Shown here piece after piece: positions 17,901 to 26,046 of a DNA stretch of 64,000 nucleotides (the stretch's first letter is position 1; the number at the start of each line of letters is the position of its first letter). The DNA comes from Gilvimarinus sp. 2_MG-2023 (GTDB lineage: Bacteria; Pseudomonadota; Gammaproteobacteria; Pseudomonadales; Cellvibrionaceae). Below the pieces are notes generated by a model, which saw only the letters and a program-made list of their open reading frames with translations, was not told where the DNA came from and ran no database searches. The DNA lies in NCBI RefSeq assembly GCF_030547685.1, contig NZ_JAUOQM010000018.1, positions 1-64,000 of the forward strand, given 5' to 3'. Both the position numbers and the translations under genes were made by a program.

Positions 17901-18571
17901 AAGATTACTGGCGCTTTTTTACCGAGGTCATCGCCGTGCCCAACCTGGGCGATGGCACCAGCTTGTTTGAGGCTGAGCTGTCGGATAAAGCCTGCCAGGT
18001 GCGCGATCGTATGCTCGATATGCTGCTCGATAAAGACGAGCAAGTGGCACTGCGCGAATTGTCGCGCATTAGCGATTACCGCAATTACCGCTACTACGAA
18101 ATTTACAAAGAGCCCGAGGGCAAAGCGGCCATCGCCCTGAGTCAATACGGCACGGGCTCCGGCGGCCAGCTGGAAACTCCGGCCTATATTATTCGCTCTG
18201 CGGCTGTTACCAGCGCTTTTCGTTTTAACGAAGGCGATAACCATCTGCGTATGGTTTTGGTGGATGAAGCCTTCTCTAAAATGGATGAAAACCGCTCGCG
18301 CGAGGTTATTCATTACTTAACCGAAACATTAGGCCTGCAACTACTGTTTATTATGCCCAGCAGTAAGTCCGGCCCGTTTATGGATTTAATCAGCAATCAA
18401 TTTGTATTCAGTAAATGCCCCACGGCGCAACCCATTGGCGAGTTAAACACCCGCGTGCTGGTGGATCGCAAAGCCTGTAACCAAGACAAAATTCGCACGC
18501 TGTGGCAAAACCATCGCAAGACGGTGCGCCATCAAGCCATGTTGGATTTTATGGAAGAGTTTGAAAGCTAA
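14924..18571 (+). CDS. jetC: Wadjet SMC-like ATPase JetC (MukB/MksB-like)
   Basis: 1215 aa. Walker A GNGSGKT lies at residues 30-36 near the N-terminus. Two long coiled-coil arms (about 290-500 and 700-950) flank a hinge region around 540-640. The C-terminal ATPase half has the signature region GTGSGGQLETPAY (~1077-1089) and Walker B MVLVDEAFSKMDE with Asp1114 and Glu1115. This is the SMC-like motor that extrudes DNA loops and detects small circular DNA in Wadjet. All ATPase motifs are intact, so the gene looks functional. Several long antisense open frames exist inside it and are artefacts of codon use. Confidence 0.96.
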   Translation: MFLKRGIFVNWGNIPQLEFEFGPINLFSGGNGSGKTTAADAIQTLMTAAHENLFNYNPGQDETTQRGRGGKQVRTLASYVLGCDDGSYARPWTVDGYVAGIFHPTQGESGEPFTAVMCVRAHLDSAGSQKQARLDELLFLVVPGEQLSLSHFVKSYKDGKHVVPLTDVVTLLKKEYGAGAVEQYDKKGAYLRRLYGALRGRKDAVSDREAKHAARTFANFMAYKPVKSITDFVAREILEPRDLGDAIRNVSDLMKTIHQMESDTRAIRDSITTLEGARDCSRHYVDTWVERQLAEYSEATRQVKATQRGYLSAKAEQKNIHEQIAANELAERDSDNRRRQFHDAQVALEAKRQGIDALKTKDELEQAIANSTRDLAGKARPVHEQSQQLQRNVQASEQLLQQLSQCSLGVDIPALDSKALRQLGQKVVATASQVDVDLGQLVNKDWVGIEQLESDVTQIKAAETEHLQWAEALHSDALSTTGQSLREQIAQLLGQAERKRQDTNSKLKQKQKDVALLQSQKVNYPPYVEAALQAIEQALPGAQPCVLCDYVDVLDAHWQMAIEGYLGGTRFSIVVEPEYEAEAMRLVRAMPGGRRNKARVIQGEKARRDAERWQSPAGSILDVMAFSHKTAEYYLRASYGNVLRVDDAEALRQTARGITPEGLGSGNYSMWRCDLDDSELVFGQHARERALKAKIRECEQLLEDAQQCEQNYQQLARIVELVDKIQPVHCGEAIAAMMECHRSIQGAERALAQLDLTDFNDLEQELADLKQNYRAEEENHRNILEEAGKLKERERTIARQVNQLADAQDALAETQDDAEQAVYLMADHYPELDVENAIGNASQAAEQAADNFTFIDNIETLKQQLVAHERALHSAILQHNQHCHKHDAVVYDTGLGEAHGIECFRRVLAMGNEVGSLFNRLKNNVLVDKHEQLAELRDSFNTAFVTNLCHSIYQAVKDGERTLKDLNKELEHHRFGADRERFYFGYSWVPEFKDYWRFFTEVIAVPNLGDGTSLFEAELSDKACQVRDRMLDMLLDKDEQVALRELSRISDYRNYRYYEIYKEPEGKAAIALSQYGTGSGGQLETPAYIIRSAAVTSAFRFNEGDNHLRMVLVDEAFSKMDENRSREVIHYLTETLGLQLLFIMPSSKSGPFMDLISNQFVFSKCPTAQPIGELNTRVLVDRKACNQDKIRTLWQNHRKTVRHQAMLDFMEEFES

Positions 18572-19702
18572 ATGAAAAGCGCGGCGCAAAAACCGGTGTG
18601 GCTGGATGAGCCATTAATTCAAAGATTGCTGCACAGTCTGCTGGATAAACTCGAACGCGGAGTGAAACCCAGCCTGAAAGTCAGCGCTAAAACTGCTGCC
18701 GAGCTTTTTGATTTTAATGAAGACACAAACTTTTTATGGGCGCTGGTGGAGAGTCTGGATAAAGACTGCCAGCTGCTAACTATTAAAAAAGCCAAGGTCG
18801 AACCTTTTCAGGAAGCCTACGAGGGCGCCCAGCTGTGGCTGGTGCCCGATTGCGAAGAGCGCTTGCGCCAGTGGTTAAACCGCCCGGCGCTCGATCCCTA
18901 TGCCCTGGTGTGGCACAAAGAGCTGGAGCGCCTGGCCGACGGCGCATTGAAAAACCATTTAACCGATCATTTAATTCGCATTCCCGAATTGGGCGCCGAA
19001 CAAACCCTGCGCGGCCTGCTCGCGATCGGCCGAGAGTTATGCGCGCCTATGACACTGCGCCAGCTCTCAGCGCGCTGCTTTCGCGGCAACTCCAAGGTGT
19101 TGGATCGCCACGGCGCGTGGGTGGAACAGCTTTACCCTGAATTGGCGCACTGGGTTTTACCGCGCCCGCTGTTGGTCAGCGCGCATTTGCCCGAGCGCTT
19201 TGCTCAAGTGTTGTTTATTGAAAACCAAGACACCTTCTTGAGTTTGGCCGGGCAACCACAAACCCGCTACGCACTGGTGTATAGCTCGGGTTTTGCCCTC
19301 AGTGCCGAGCGCATTCGCACACAAGGCCAAGCGGTGTTTGCCTACACTCAGGCCAGCGAGGCCAGTCGGGTGTTGTTTGAAACCTTCTGGTTTAGCCAAA
19401 ACACACAATACCCCGTGCACTTCTGGGGCGATTTAGATTTTGCCGGCATGGGCATTTTGCGGGCGCTGCGCACCAGCTTTAATGACGTTCAAGCCTGGCC
19501 GCCAGGTTATCAGCCCATGCTGGCACGATTGCAGCAGGGTGAAGGTCATAGCGCTGCAATGGCCGCCAAAGCAGCGCAACTTGATCCGGGTACCACCGGT
19601 TGCGCCTACGCCGATGACGAGTTGCTGGTGGCTATTCGACGCCAGCAGGGCTTTGTCGATCAAGAGGCCGTTCAAGTGAACTTGGCTAAAGGTGAACGTT
19701 GA
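18572..19702 (+). CDS. jetD: Wadjet nuclease JetD (DUF3322-DUF2220, TOPRIM)
   Basis: 376 aa, starting at the base after the jetC stop. The N-terminal half is the DUF3322-type helical arm; the C-terminal half is the TOPRIM-like DUF2220 domain. The acidic residues are in place: Glu217 in VLFIENQDTF and the DxD pair Asp287/Asp289 in WGDLDFAGMGILRAL. JetD dimers cleave plasmid DNA once the JetABC motor stalls on a closed circle. With all four genes present and their key residues kept, the system appears complete. No terminator is obvious before the next promoter. Confidence 0.94.
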   Translation: MKSAAQKPVWLDEPLIQRLLHSLLDKLERGVKPSLKVSAKTAAELFDFNEDTNFLWALVESLDKDCQLLTIKKAKVEPFQEAYEGAQLWLVPDCEERLRQWLNRPALDPYALVWHKELERLADGALKNHLTDHLIRIPELGAEQTLRGLLAIGRELCAPMTLRQLSARCFRGNSKVLDRHGAWVEQLYPELAHWVLPRPLLVSAHLPERFAQVLFIENQDTFLSLAGQPQTRYALVYSSGFALSAERIRTQGQAVFAYTQASEASRVLFETFWFSQNTQYPVHFWGDLDFAGMGILRALRTSFNDVQAWPPGYQPMLARLQQGEGHSAAMAAKAAQLDPGTTGCAYADDELLVAIRRQQGFVDQEAVQVNLAKGER

Positions 19703-19758
19703 TGACAATCTGGCCGTAAGCTTGGGTAAAGAATGGGCTGGTAGCTTTACCTTATAGC

Positions 19759-19773
19759 TGATAATCGTTATCA
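19759..19773. promoter_or_regulatory. Fur box before the iron-import operon
   Basis: TGATAATCGTTATCA differs from the 7-1-7 Fur consensus TGATAATNATTATCA at one base. It lies about 50 bases upstream of the first gene of the iron operon, where bound Fur would block transcription when iron is plentiful. Confidence 0.8.
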
Positions 19774-19823
19774 TTTGCTTGTTTGAGGCTCGGCCTCGTG
19801 TCATTTGCTAACGGAAGAATGTT

Positions 19824-20633
19824 ATGACCTCAGTAATTCGCACATCGATTCAATATTTAGCAACCTTTACCCTGGTCACTGTGTTTGGCGCGAGCCATGC
19901 GCTGGCCAATGGCCCTATTGGCGAGCACGTTAACCACCTGCAAGACAATCTGGGTGAATACTCCGAAGAGGTGAGCTGGATTATCGGTAAAGTCGACGCC
20001 ATGATTGCCACCTACGAGGACAAGGGCACTAAGGCGGCTAAATCGGAGCGGTTAATCGACTTCTGGGAAGAGGTAGACTTCCACTCTGCCATTGAGACCA
20101 ATTACGTGCCCGTTTACGCCTCTATTTGGCAGGGTTTGTACGGCATTAAAGGCGCTATCGATGCCGGCAAGCCAATCGCCGAAGTGCGCACTGAGCAAGA
20201 GAAGCTGGAGCAGGCATTGTGGCAGGCCTTGGGTGCCGTTAAACTAGCGGCCAAGTACCAGCAAAATGGTTTGCTGGATAAAATCAAAACCACAGCTGGC
20301 CCTTCTACCCCGCAAGCGGCGCTGAGCGAAGTCAACCAACGTCTGGATCGTGTGGTTGCCAAGTACGCTGAAAAGCTGCCGCAAGAAGCGACCGATATTG
20401 TGCACGACACCTACCTGAATTTATTCGAAGGTGTTGAAGGCGCATTGATCGAGCAAGATGCCAGTTTGGTGGAAGATCTCGAAAAAGATTTCAACGTCAC
20501 TTTGCCTAAAGCTATATCCGCTAAAGGCACTGTGGATCAAGTGCGCGCCGTCGTCACCGCCATGCAAGGCAAAATCGACCAAGCCAAATCACTGTTGGAG
20601 CAAGCCGAGAAAGAGCGTAAGGACGTTTTCTAA
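19824..20633 (+). CDS. Periplasmic helical protein of an iron-import operon, FTR1-domain-like
   Basis: 269 aa, first gene after the Fur box. The signal peptide ends near SHALANG (about residue 29). The mature protein is all-helical. Two segments stand out: FWEEVDFHSAIETNYVPVYA (~74-93) and YLNLFEGVEGALIEQDASLVEDLE (~197-220). The second closely resembles, as I recall it, the exported N-terminal domain of FTR1-type iron permeases (aYLdgFE..E.aL...D..LV..iE). No transmembrane permease part follows. Position and control argue for periplasmic iron capture or delivery to the ABC importer encoded next; this is inference. The next gene starts immediately after its stop codon. Confidence 0.75.
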   Translation: MTSVIRTSIQYLATFTLVTVFGASHALANGPIGEHVNHLQDNLGEYSEEVSWIIGKVDAMIATYEDKGTKAAKSERLIDFWEEVDFHSAIETNYVPVYASIWQGLYGIKGAIDAGKPIAEVRTEQEKLEQALWQALGAVKLAAKYQQNGLLDKIKTTAGPSTPQAALSEVNQRLDRVVAKYAEKLPQEATDIVHDTYLNLFEGVEGALIEQDASLVEDLEKDFNVTLPKAISAKGTVDQVRAVVTAMQGKIDQAKSLLEQAEKERKDVF

Positions 20634-21668
20634 GTGCAACGCAGATTATTCTTGCAGGCCCTGGCCGGGGCCGGTTTACTGGGCAGCTTGCCTTTGTCTT
20701 TTAGCGCCTTTGCCCGCGAGGGTGGGGCGCTATCGGTTGAGCAGTTGCCAGCACTGGAAGGCGAGCTCACGCTCTATTTAGGGCGCGGTGAGGGCGGCCT
20801 GTACGAAAATGTCCTGCAGGCCATTGAAAAGCGCAACCCCAAATTTAAGCTCAATATACGCCGCGGTGTGACGGCGGCTCTGGCTAACACAATAGTGGCC
20901 GAGGCCAAAGCAGGTGTGCGCCGGGCCGATGTGTTTTGGGCAGTGGATTCCGGCGCTATTGGCTTAGTCGATGGTGCAGGCTTGGCCAAACCGCTGCCAG
21001 CGGATTTAACCGGTCAGCTTAATGAAGGCTTTCGCTACGCCAACTGGGCACCAGTCACTGGCCGTATTCGCACCTTGCCTTACAACCTCGATAGTATTGC
21101 ACCCGAGCAAATTCCCGACGATGTCATGGCGTTGCCCGACAGCGACTTAAAGATTGGCTGGGCACCGGCTTATGCCTCGTTCCAGTCGTTTATTACTGCC
21201 ATGCGTTTGCTGGAAGGTGAAAAGGCGACAGCGGCGTGGCTCAAGGCCATGAAAAAACGTGGCAAAGCCTACGCCGGTGAGCTGGGTGTGGTTATGGCCG
21301 TTGAGCGCGGCGAGGTGGACTTGGGGTTTGCCAATCACTATTACACCCTGCGCCTGAAAGCCGGCAAGCCCGATGCTCGGGTGGGCTTGGCCTTCTCGCG
21401 CAACGATGCGGGCTGCTTAGTCAATGCCTCAGGTATTTTGGCGCTCAACGACAGTGAGCTGGCCATTAACTTTATTCGCTACCTGCTCACCCGCGAAGTG
21501 CAGTCGTACCTGGCTAGTGAAGCTTACGAAATTCCACTGGTCGCCGGTGTGGCACCGCCGCAGGGCTTGCCCGCACTGGACACTATATCGCCCCCTAAAA
21601 TGGACTTAACCCGTCTGGCGGACTTGCGCCCGACACTGGATTTGATGCGCAGCGTCGGCGTGCTATGA
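20634..21668 (+). CDS. Ferric-iron ABC transporter, periplasmic binding protein
   Basis: 344 aa, GTG start directly after the previous stop. The N-terminus QRRLFLQALAGAG fits a twin-arginine signal followed by a hydrophobic stretch ending near SAFA. The mature part begins with LTLYLGRGEGGLYENVLQAIEKR, typical of FbpA/IdiA-type family 1 extracellular binding proteins. FANHYYTLRL (~223-232) carries a tyrosine pair of the kind that coordinates Fe(III) in this family. It should bind ferric iron in the periplasm and pass it to the permease. The metal specificity is inferred from family and the Fur box. Confidence 0.88.
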   Translation: MQRRLFLQALAGAGLLGSLPLSFSAFAREGGALSVEQLPALEGELTLYLGRGEGGLYENVLQAIEKRNPKFKLNIRRGVTAALANTIVAEAKAGVRRADVFWAVDSGAIGLVDGAGLAKPLPADLTGQLNEGFRYANWAPVTGRIRTLPYNLDSIAPEQIPDDVMALPDSDLKIGWAPAYASFQSFITAMRLLEGEKATAAWLKAMKKRGKAYAGELGVVMAVERGEVDLGFANHYYTLRLKAGKPDARVGLAFSRNDAGCLVNASGILALNDSELAINFIRYLLTREVQSYLASEAYEIPLVAGVAPPQGLPALDTISPPKMDLTRLADLRPTLDLMRSVGVL

Positions 21669-23191
21669 CCCGCTGGCCAGCTTCTTACCCACTGGCGCTA
21701 TTGATAGCGCTGTTTGCGCTTGTGCCTGTGGGGGTACTGGTGGCGCTCGCCAGTGATACGGCCTCGCTGTTTGATGCCCATAACCTGAAAGTGTTGGGCA
21801 ACACGCTGGCCCTGATGGCGCTAACCGTGGTCGGCTCGGTTTTAATCGGTGTACCACTGGCCCTGCTCACCGCCTATGTGCACTTGCCCTGGCGCAAGTT
21901 TTGGTTGATTCTGCTGGCTGCGCCCCTGGCCATGCCCAGTTATATCGGCGCTTTTACCCTCTACGCGGCCTTTGGCCCAGGCGGCGAAATCAATGCCTTA
22001 ACGGGCCTGCCCACACCCGCCATGTACGGTCTGCCCGGCGCCGCTTTGGTTATGACCCTCTACACCTATCCGTTTGTCCTGCTTACTACGCGTGCCTCGT
22101 TATTAAGTTTGGATGCCAGCTTGGTGAACGCTGCGCGCACGCTGGGCATGTCGCTGCCGGCCAGCCTCTGGACGGTGGTCTTGCCCCGTGTGGTTAACGG
22201 CGTCGCCGCCGGCGCTCTGTTGGCCGCGCTTTACACTCTGTCGGATTTTGGTACTCCCGCCATTATGCGTTTGGATACCTTTACTCGCGTTATTTATGTG
22301 GAGTACAACGCTTTTGGTTTAAGCCAGGCGGCCATGTTGTCGCTGCAGCTGTTGGTGATTGTGGCTTTGGTGCTGATTCTGGAGTCGCGGGTTAAGGTGA
22401 CGCCCGAACGTCCGGGGCGCAAACTGACCCTTTGGCCCTCGCGCTGGCAAAGCGTTGTTATGTTACTGGCCTCGGCGCCGGTTGTACTGCTCTCCATTGT
22501 GTTGCCGCTGGCGATTTTTACGCTGTGGTTAGTGCGCGAAGGCAGTGCCGGTTTTGAGTTTAGTTACGCCTGGAACTCTACGTATGCCTCGCTCTTAGCG
22601 GCTCTGGTTGCTGTGGTCGTTGCGATTCCCGTTGCCCACGCCGCTCAAGCAGGGCGAGCGGGTCGCTTAATGGAGCGGGTAACCTACTTAGGTTTTGGCG
22701 TGCCCGGCATTGTGATGGGCACCGCGCTGGTCTATGTCGGTTTGCAGCTACCGTTTTTGTATCAAACCTTGGGGCTTTTGATTATCGCCTATGTGCTGCG
22801 GTTTTTATCGCTGGCGGTGGGTTCCATTCGTTCCAGCGCCGAAAGTCTGGACCCGAGCTTAGTCAAAGCGGCGCGTTTGCTTGGTGCTAGTCCCAAAGAG
22901 GCGTTTACTCGTATTACCTTACCGCTGACTATGCGCGGTATGATTGCCGGCGCGGCGCTGGTATTTTTAGAAGCCATGCGCGAGCTGCCGGCCACACTTT
23001 TGCTGGGGCCTACCGGCTTTGAAACACTGGCCACCTACTTGTGGCGTGTGTATGAGGCGGGTTACTTTGGCCGCGCCGCCATCCCCGGCTTGTTGCTGGT
23101 GTTAATGTCTGGCCTGGGGCTGGCACTAATGTTCAGCGGCGAGCGCCGCGGGGATATTGACGTAATTGATAAGCGGGACTCCGAATGCTGA
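21665..23191 (+). CDS. Ferric-iron ABC transporter, fused permease
   Basis: 508 aa with about 12 hydrophobic helices in two homologous halves, each bearing an EAA-type loop that docks the ATPase: NAARTLGMSLPASLWTVVLPRV near 156-177 and KAARLLGASPKEAFTRITLPL near 399-419. This is the FbpB architecture, in which one polypeptide provides both halves of the membrane channel. The start overlaps the binding-protein stop by 4 nt (ATGA), and the C-terminus overlaps the ATPase gene by 7 nt, so expression is tightly coupled. Confidence 0.93.
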   Translation: MTRWPASYPLALLIALFALVPVGVLVALASDTASLFDAHNLKVLGNTLALMALTVVGSVLIGVPLALLTAYVHLPWRKFWLILLAAPLAMPSYIGAFTLYAAFGPGGEINALTGLPTPAMYGLPGAALVMTLYTYPFVLLTTRASLLSLDASLVNAARTLGMSLPASLWTVVLPRVVNGVAAGALLAALYTLSDFGTPAIMRLDTFTRVIYVEYNAFGLSQAAMLSLQLLVIVALVLILESRVKVTPERPGRKLTLWPSRWQSVVMLLASAPVVLLSIVLPLAIFTLWLVREGSAGFEFSYAWNSTYASLLAALVAVVVAIPVAHAAQAGRAGRLMERVTYLGFGVPGIVMGTALVYVGLQLPFLYQTLGLLIIAYVLRFLSLAVGSIRSSAESLDPSLVKAARLLGASPKEAFTRITLPLTMRGMIAGAALVFLEAMRELPATLLLGPTGFETLATYLWRVYEAGYFGRAAIPGLLLVLMSGLGLALMFSGERRGDIDVIDKRDSEC

Positions 23192-24204
23192 GCGTACAAA
23201 ACCTATCTGTAGACTATGGCACCACCCGGGTGGTGGACGATCTGAGTCTGGCGCTGGGGGCGGATGAAATTCTGATGCTGGTAGGGCCTACCGGCTGTGG
23301 TAAAACCACCATTTTGCAGGCGCTGGCCGGGCTGATTCCTATCAGCGGTGGCAGCATTGAGCTGGGCGCCTGGCACGCCAGTGCCACAGCAACGGTCGCG
23401 CCGGAAAAGCGCAATGTGGGCATGGTGTTTCAAGATTTCGCTCTGTTTCCGCATTTGACCGTGCAGCAAAATGTGAACTTTCGTTTAAAAGATTCACACT
23501 TGGCCGACCACTGGCTGGAGCTGCTCGGCCTGAATGCTTTGCGCAACGCCAAGCCCGCCAATTTATCCGGCGGCCAGAAACAGCGTGTGGCCTTGGCGCG
23601 TACCCTCGCTCATGAACCTGTGTTCGTCCTGCTGGATGAGCCCTTATCCAATTTGGATGCCGCATTAAAAGACAGTTTGCGTTGGGAAATTCGCAACGCG
23701 CTAAAAGAGGCTGGTGTGCCCGCTATTTGGGTAACCCACGATCAGGAAGAAGCGCTGTCGGTAGGCGATCGGGTCGGCATTTTAAACCGCGGCAAGTTGG
23801 AGCAAATAGCACCACCAGAAACCTGTTTTTGCGAGCCTGCCAGCCGCTTTGTGGCGCGCTTTTTGGGCGAGGCAAGCTTTATTCCCGGGCGACTTGAGCA
23901 GGGTTATGTGACCACCGATTTAGGCTCCGCACCGGGCACCCCGGTCGATGGCGCCACGGGGGAGGTCGACTTGTTACTGCGTCCCGACGATGTTTCAATG
24001 CACTCTAGTGGCAGCGATAGCAATGGCACCGTGCGCTGGTCGCGCTACGAAGGCGGCACCTGTTTATACTCGGTGGATACTGACGCCGGTTGCGATATTA
24101 AAGTGCGGGTCAGTCACGAAAACCGTGCCGCTGCGGGCGAGCGGGTGAAATTGGCGATTACAACCACCCACCCATTGGCTGTGTTTAATCGAGTTCCGAC
24201 ATAA
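23185..24204 (+). CDS. Ferric-iron ABC transporter, ATP-binding protein
   Basis: 339 aa. Nucleotide-binding motifs: Walker A GPTGCGKTT (~34-42), Q-loop in VFQDFALFPHLT (~80-91), signature LSGGQKQR (~129-136), Walker B VFVLLDEPLSNLD (~148-160) and the H-loop in WVTHDQEEAL. The region after ~230 is a C-terminal beta (TOBE-like) domain as in FbpC/PotA-type ATPases. It energises iron import at the inner membrane. The gene overlaps the permease gene, and azurin follows 46 nt downstream without an intervening terminator. Confidence 0.94.
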   Translation: MLSVQNLSVDYGTTRVVDDLSLALGADEILMLVGPTGCGKTTILQALAGLIPISGGSIELGAWHASATATVAPEKRNVGMVFQDFALFPHLTVQQNVNFRLKDSHLADHWLELLGLNALRNAKPANLSGGQKQRVALARTLAHEPVFVLLDEPLSNLDAALKDSLRWEIRNALKEAGVPAIWVTHDQEEALSVGDRVGILNRGKLEQIAPPETCFCEPASRFVARFLGEASFIPGRLEQGYVTTDLGSAPGTPVDGATGEVDLLLRPDDVSMHSSGSDSNGTVRWSRYEGGTCLYSVDTDAGCDIKVRVSHENRAAAGERVKLAITTTHPLAVFNRVPT

Positions 24205-24250
24205 GCCATTCACGAGACCCACTCGATTTATCGAGAAGGAGACGTTATAG

Positions 24251-24718
24251 ATGTGCAAAAATCAAGTTATGAAAATCACCGTCCTAGTCGGCAGCTTGGT
24301 GTTTGCGTTTAGCGCGGCCACCGCTGGTGCAGCTGAGTGTGAAGTGACGGTAGACAGTACCGATCAAATGCGCTTTGACACTGAAGCCATCAGCATACCT
24401 TCCAGTTGCGAAAGCTTCACCGTCAACTTAACCCACTCGGGTAATTTGCCTAAAAACGCCATGGGCCATAACTGGGTACTGACTGAAAAGGATAATATTC
24501 AGGGCGTTGTGCAAGATGGCATGAGCGCCGGGCTTGAGAATCAGTACGTTAAGCCAGGTGACGAGCGTGTGTTGGCGCACACCGATGTTATTGGCGGCGG
24601 CGAAAGCACATCGGTGACCTTTAAAGTGGACGAGTTAGATGCGGCAAAAGAGTACAGCTTTATTTGCTCATTCCCCGGCCACTACGCATTAATGCAAGGC
24701 TCGGTAGCGGTTGAGTAA
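24251..24718 (+). CDS. azu: Azurin, periplasmic blue copper protein
   Basis: 155 aa; ATG at 24251 with AAGGAG 9 nt upstream. A signal peptide ends near AGAAEC. The mature protein has the type 1 copper ligands of azurin: the His in MGHNWVL and the cluster CSFPGHYALM, giving Cys, His and axial Met. The N-terminal Cys and the SSC segment provide the usual disulfide. Azurins carry single electrons in the periplasm. Lying 46 nt behind the iron importer with no terminator between, it probably belongs to the Fur-controlled transcript, perhaps linked to iron redox change during uptake; that role is inference. Confidence 0.95.
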   Translation: MCKNQVMKITVLVGSLVFAFSAATAGAAECEVTVDSTDQMRFDTEAISIPSSCESFTVNLTHSGNLPKNAMGHNWVLTEKDNIQGVVQDGMSAGLENQYVKPGDERVLAHTDVIGGGESTSVTFKVDELDAAKEYSFICSFPGHYALMQGSVAVE

Positions 24719-24737
24719 TAAACGTGTGCTTTTGCGG

Positions 24738-24767
24738 ACAAAGCCCGGCTCTTGAGCCGGGCTTTGT
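24738..24767. terminator. Strong bidirectional terminator after azurin
   Basis: Fourteen-base perfect stem (ACAAAGCCCGGCTC and its complement) with a 2-nt loop, at the meeting point of azurin and the convergent DUF2254 gene. Confidence 0.9.
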
Positions 24768-24789
24768 CGTTATAGGGCTCGTTTTTTGT

Positions 24790-26046
24790 TTAAGAAAATA
24801 GCCGTTGGTGCACTTCTTTAAGACTGGCAAGCTCGGGGGCAAAGGTGAGAGATTGCTCGGCCCGAACCAATGCGGTCTGCGCCATTTGCAACGCCGGTGC
24901 GTGAAAGTTTCCGTCCACGGCCCTGAGTGCTGCCAAAGATTTTTGCAGGCGTATTTGTACCTCAATAAAAGCCGCTCCGTCCCGTGTAATGGGCGAGAAA
25001 AAATCGACAAACAATTCTTCAATCTCAATTCGTGACACCCATACATTGGGGTAGGGGATATCGAAATCGCTGATATCGTCCGGTGTGACTTGCCACTGAC
25101 TTATCAGACGCACCCCGCGCCCTAAGATCTCAATTGCAGTGCCTGGGTCGTTAATGCCGGGGCTCAGTGCGCGCGAAGCAATCTCGGCCATTACCAGCAA
25201 TCCAAAGCGTGGGTCTTGATCAAACGAGCGGGTATCACCCAAAGTGATGGCATTTTGCAGTGTCTGACATGCCTGTTCGTCGCACTCTTGGCTGCAGTAC
25301 AAAATGGCGCGGCTGGGGTGAACAAAGCTGCCAGGAAGGCAGGTGACATATAACTTGGCGTCGTTCTCGGTGGCCCAATGGTTTAATGCCTGAATATCAA
25401 TATGCTGAATATAACCAATGCCACAGGCCGTAATGGAGTAGCTGCCAGAGGGGATGTCATCCAAGGTCTCTAGGCGATTGGCATCCAGCCAGGGGTGCTT
25501 GCCGCGCCGTACAATGGCAGCACTGGCGGCATCCTCTACGCGCTCGGCAATCTCACTTACCCGGCTTAGGCGGGCCAAATGATTAATCCAAAGTAAAATG
25601 GTGCCGACAATCAGCACCACTACCGCGATGGTGACAATAAACAACACCACGCGCCCCTGCTCGCCATACAAGCCTGTACTCAGTGCAATGATCCCAACCA
25701 GAGAAAACACAAACGAGCCCACAAAAGTCGCCAGCGCGTTGAGGGTGGTGGCGTCCTCCATCATCAGGCGGGTGGCTCGGGGCGTTAAATTATTCGCCGC
25801 CGCCCCGTGGGCAGATACCATCACACTAAGGGAAAAGGTCGTCACCGCCAGCATACTGGATGCAAGAATCGACAGAATTTTATCCACCGCCTCCGCGCCA
25901 ATAAACCCGGCTATCGAGGCGGGAATAACGCCTTTTAACGCAATCGCCATCAGCGCAGTCACCACCGCCAAAATCGCAAACGCCAAGGTGCGCATCCACA
26001 GCGCCCGGCTCAACAAAAGCAGCTTCCAGCCCAGTTTGGTTAGCAT
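24790..26046 (-). CDS. DUF2254 inner-membrane protein
   Basis: 418 aa. The N-terminal half has four hydrophobic segments (about 15-35, 55-75, 105-125, 135-155) with the stretch TTFSLSVMVSAHGAAANNLTPRA (~68-90) characteristic of DUF2254. The C-terminal half is soluble and includes FGLLVMAEIASRALSPGINDPGTAIE, the other conserved block. No function is established for the family. A clear ATG at 26046 begins the protein. Single gene, convergent with azurin. Confidence 0.88.
   Translation of the reverse strand: MLTKLGWKLLLLSRALWMRTLAFAILAVVTALMAIALKGVIPASIAGFIGAEAVDKILSILASSMLAVTTFSLSVMVSAHGAAANNLTPRATRLMMEDATTLNALATFVGSFVFSLVGIIALSTGLYGEQGRVVLFIVTIAVVVLIVGTILLWINHLARLSRVSEIAERVEDAASAAIVRRGKHPWLDANRLETLDDIPSGSYSITACGIGYIQHIDIQALNHWATENDAKLYVTCLPGSFVHPSRAILYCSQECDEQACQTLQNAITLGDTRSFDQDPRFGLLVMAEIASRALSPGINDPGTAIEILGRGVRLISQWQVTPDDISDFDIPYPNVWVSRIEIEELFVDFFSPITRDGAAFIEVQIRLQKSLAALRAVDGNFHAPALQMAQTALVRAEQSLTFAPELASLKEVHQRLFS

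Noticed and set aside
17765-18313. 182-codon antisense frame inside jetC
   Set aside because: Shadow of the GC-rich codon pattern of jetC; no ribosome site or domain, and the sense gene has intact motifs.
12775-18571. Housekeeping MukBEF or MksBEF condensin
   Set aside because: The fourth gene, a TOPRIM nuclease of JetD type, directly follows, which marks the set as Wadjet; an MksBEFG reading is the same system under another name.
20634-24204. Spermidine/putrescine or thiamine importer instead of iron
   Set aside because: The fused permease, FbpA-type binding protein with tyrosine pair and the Fur box fit ferric iron better.
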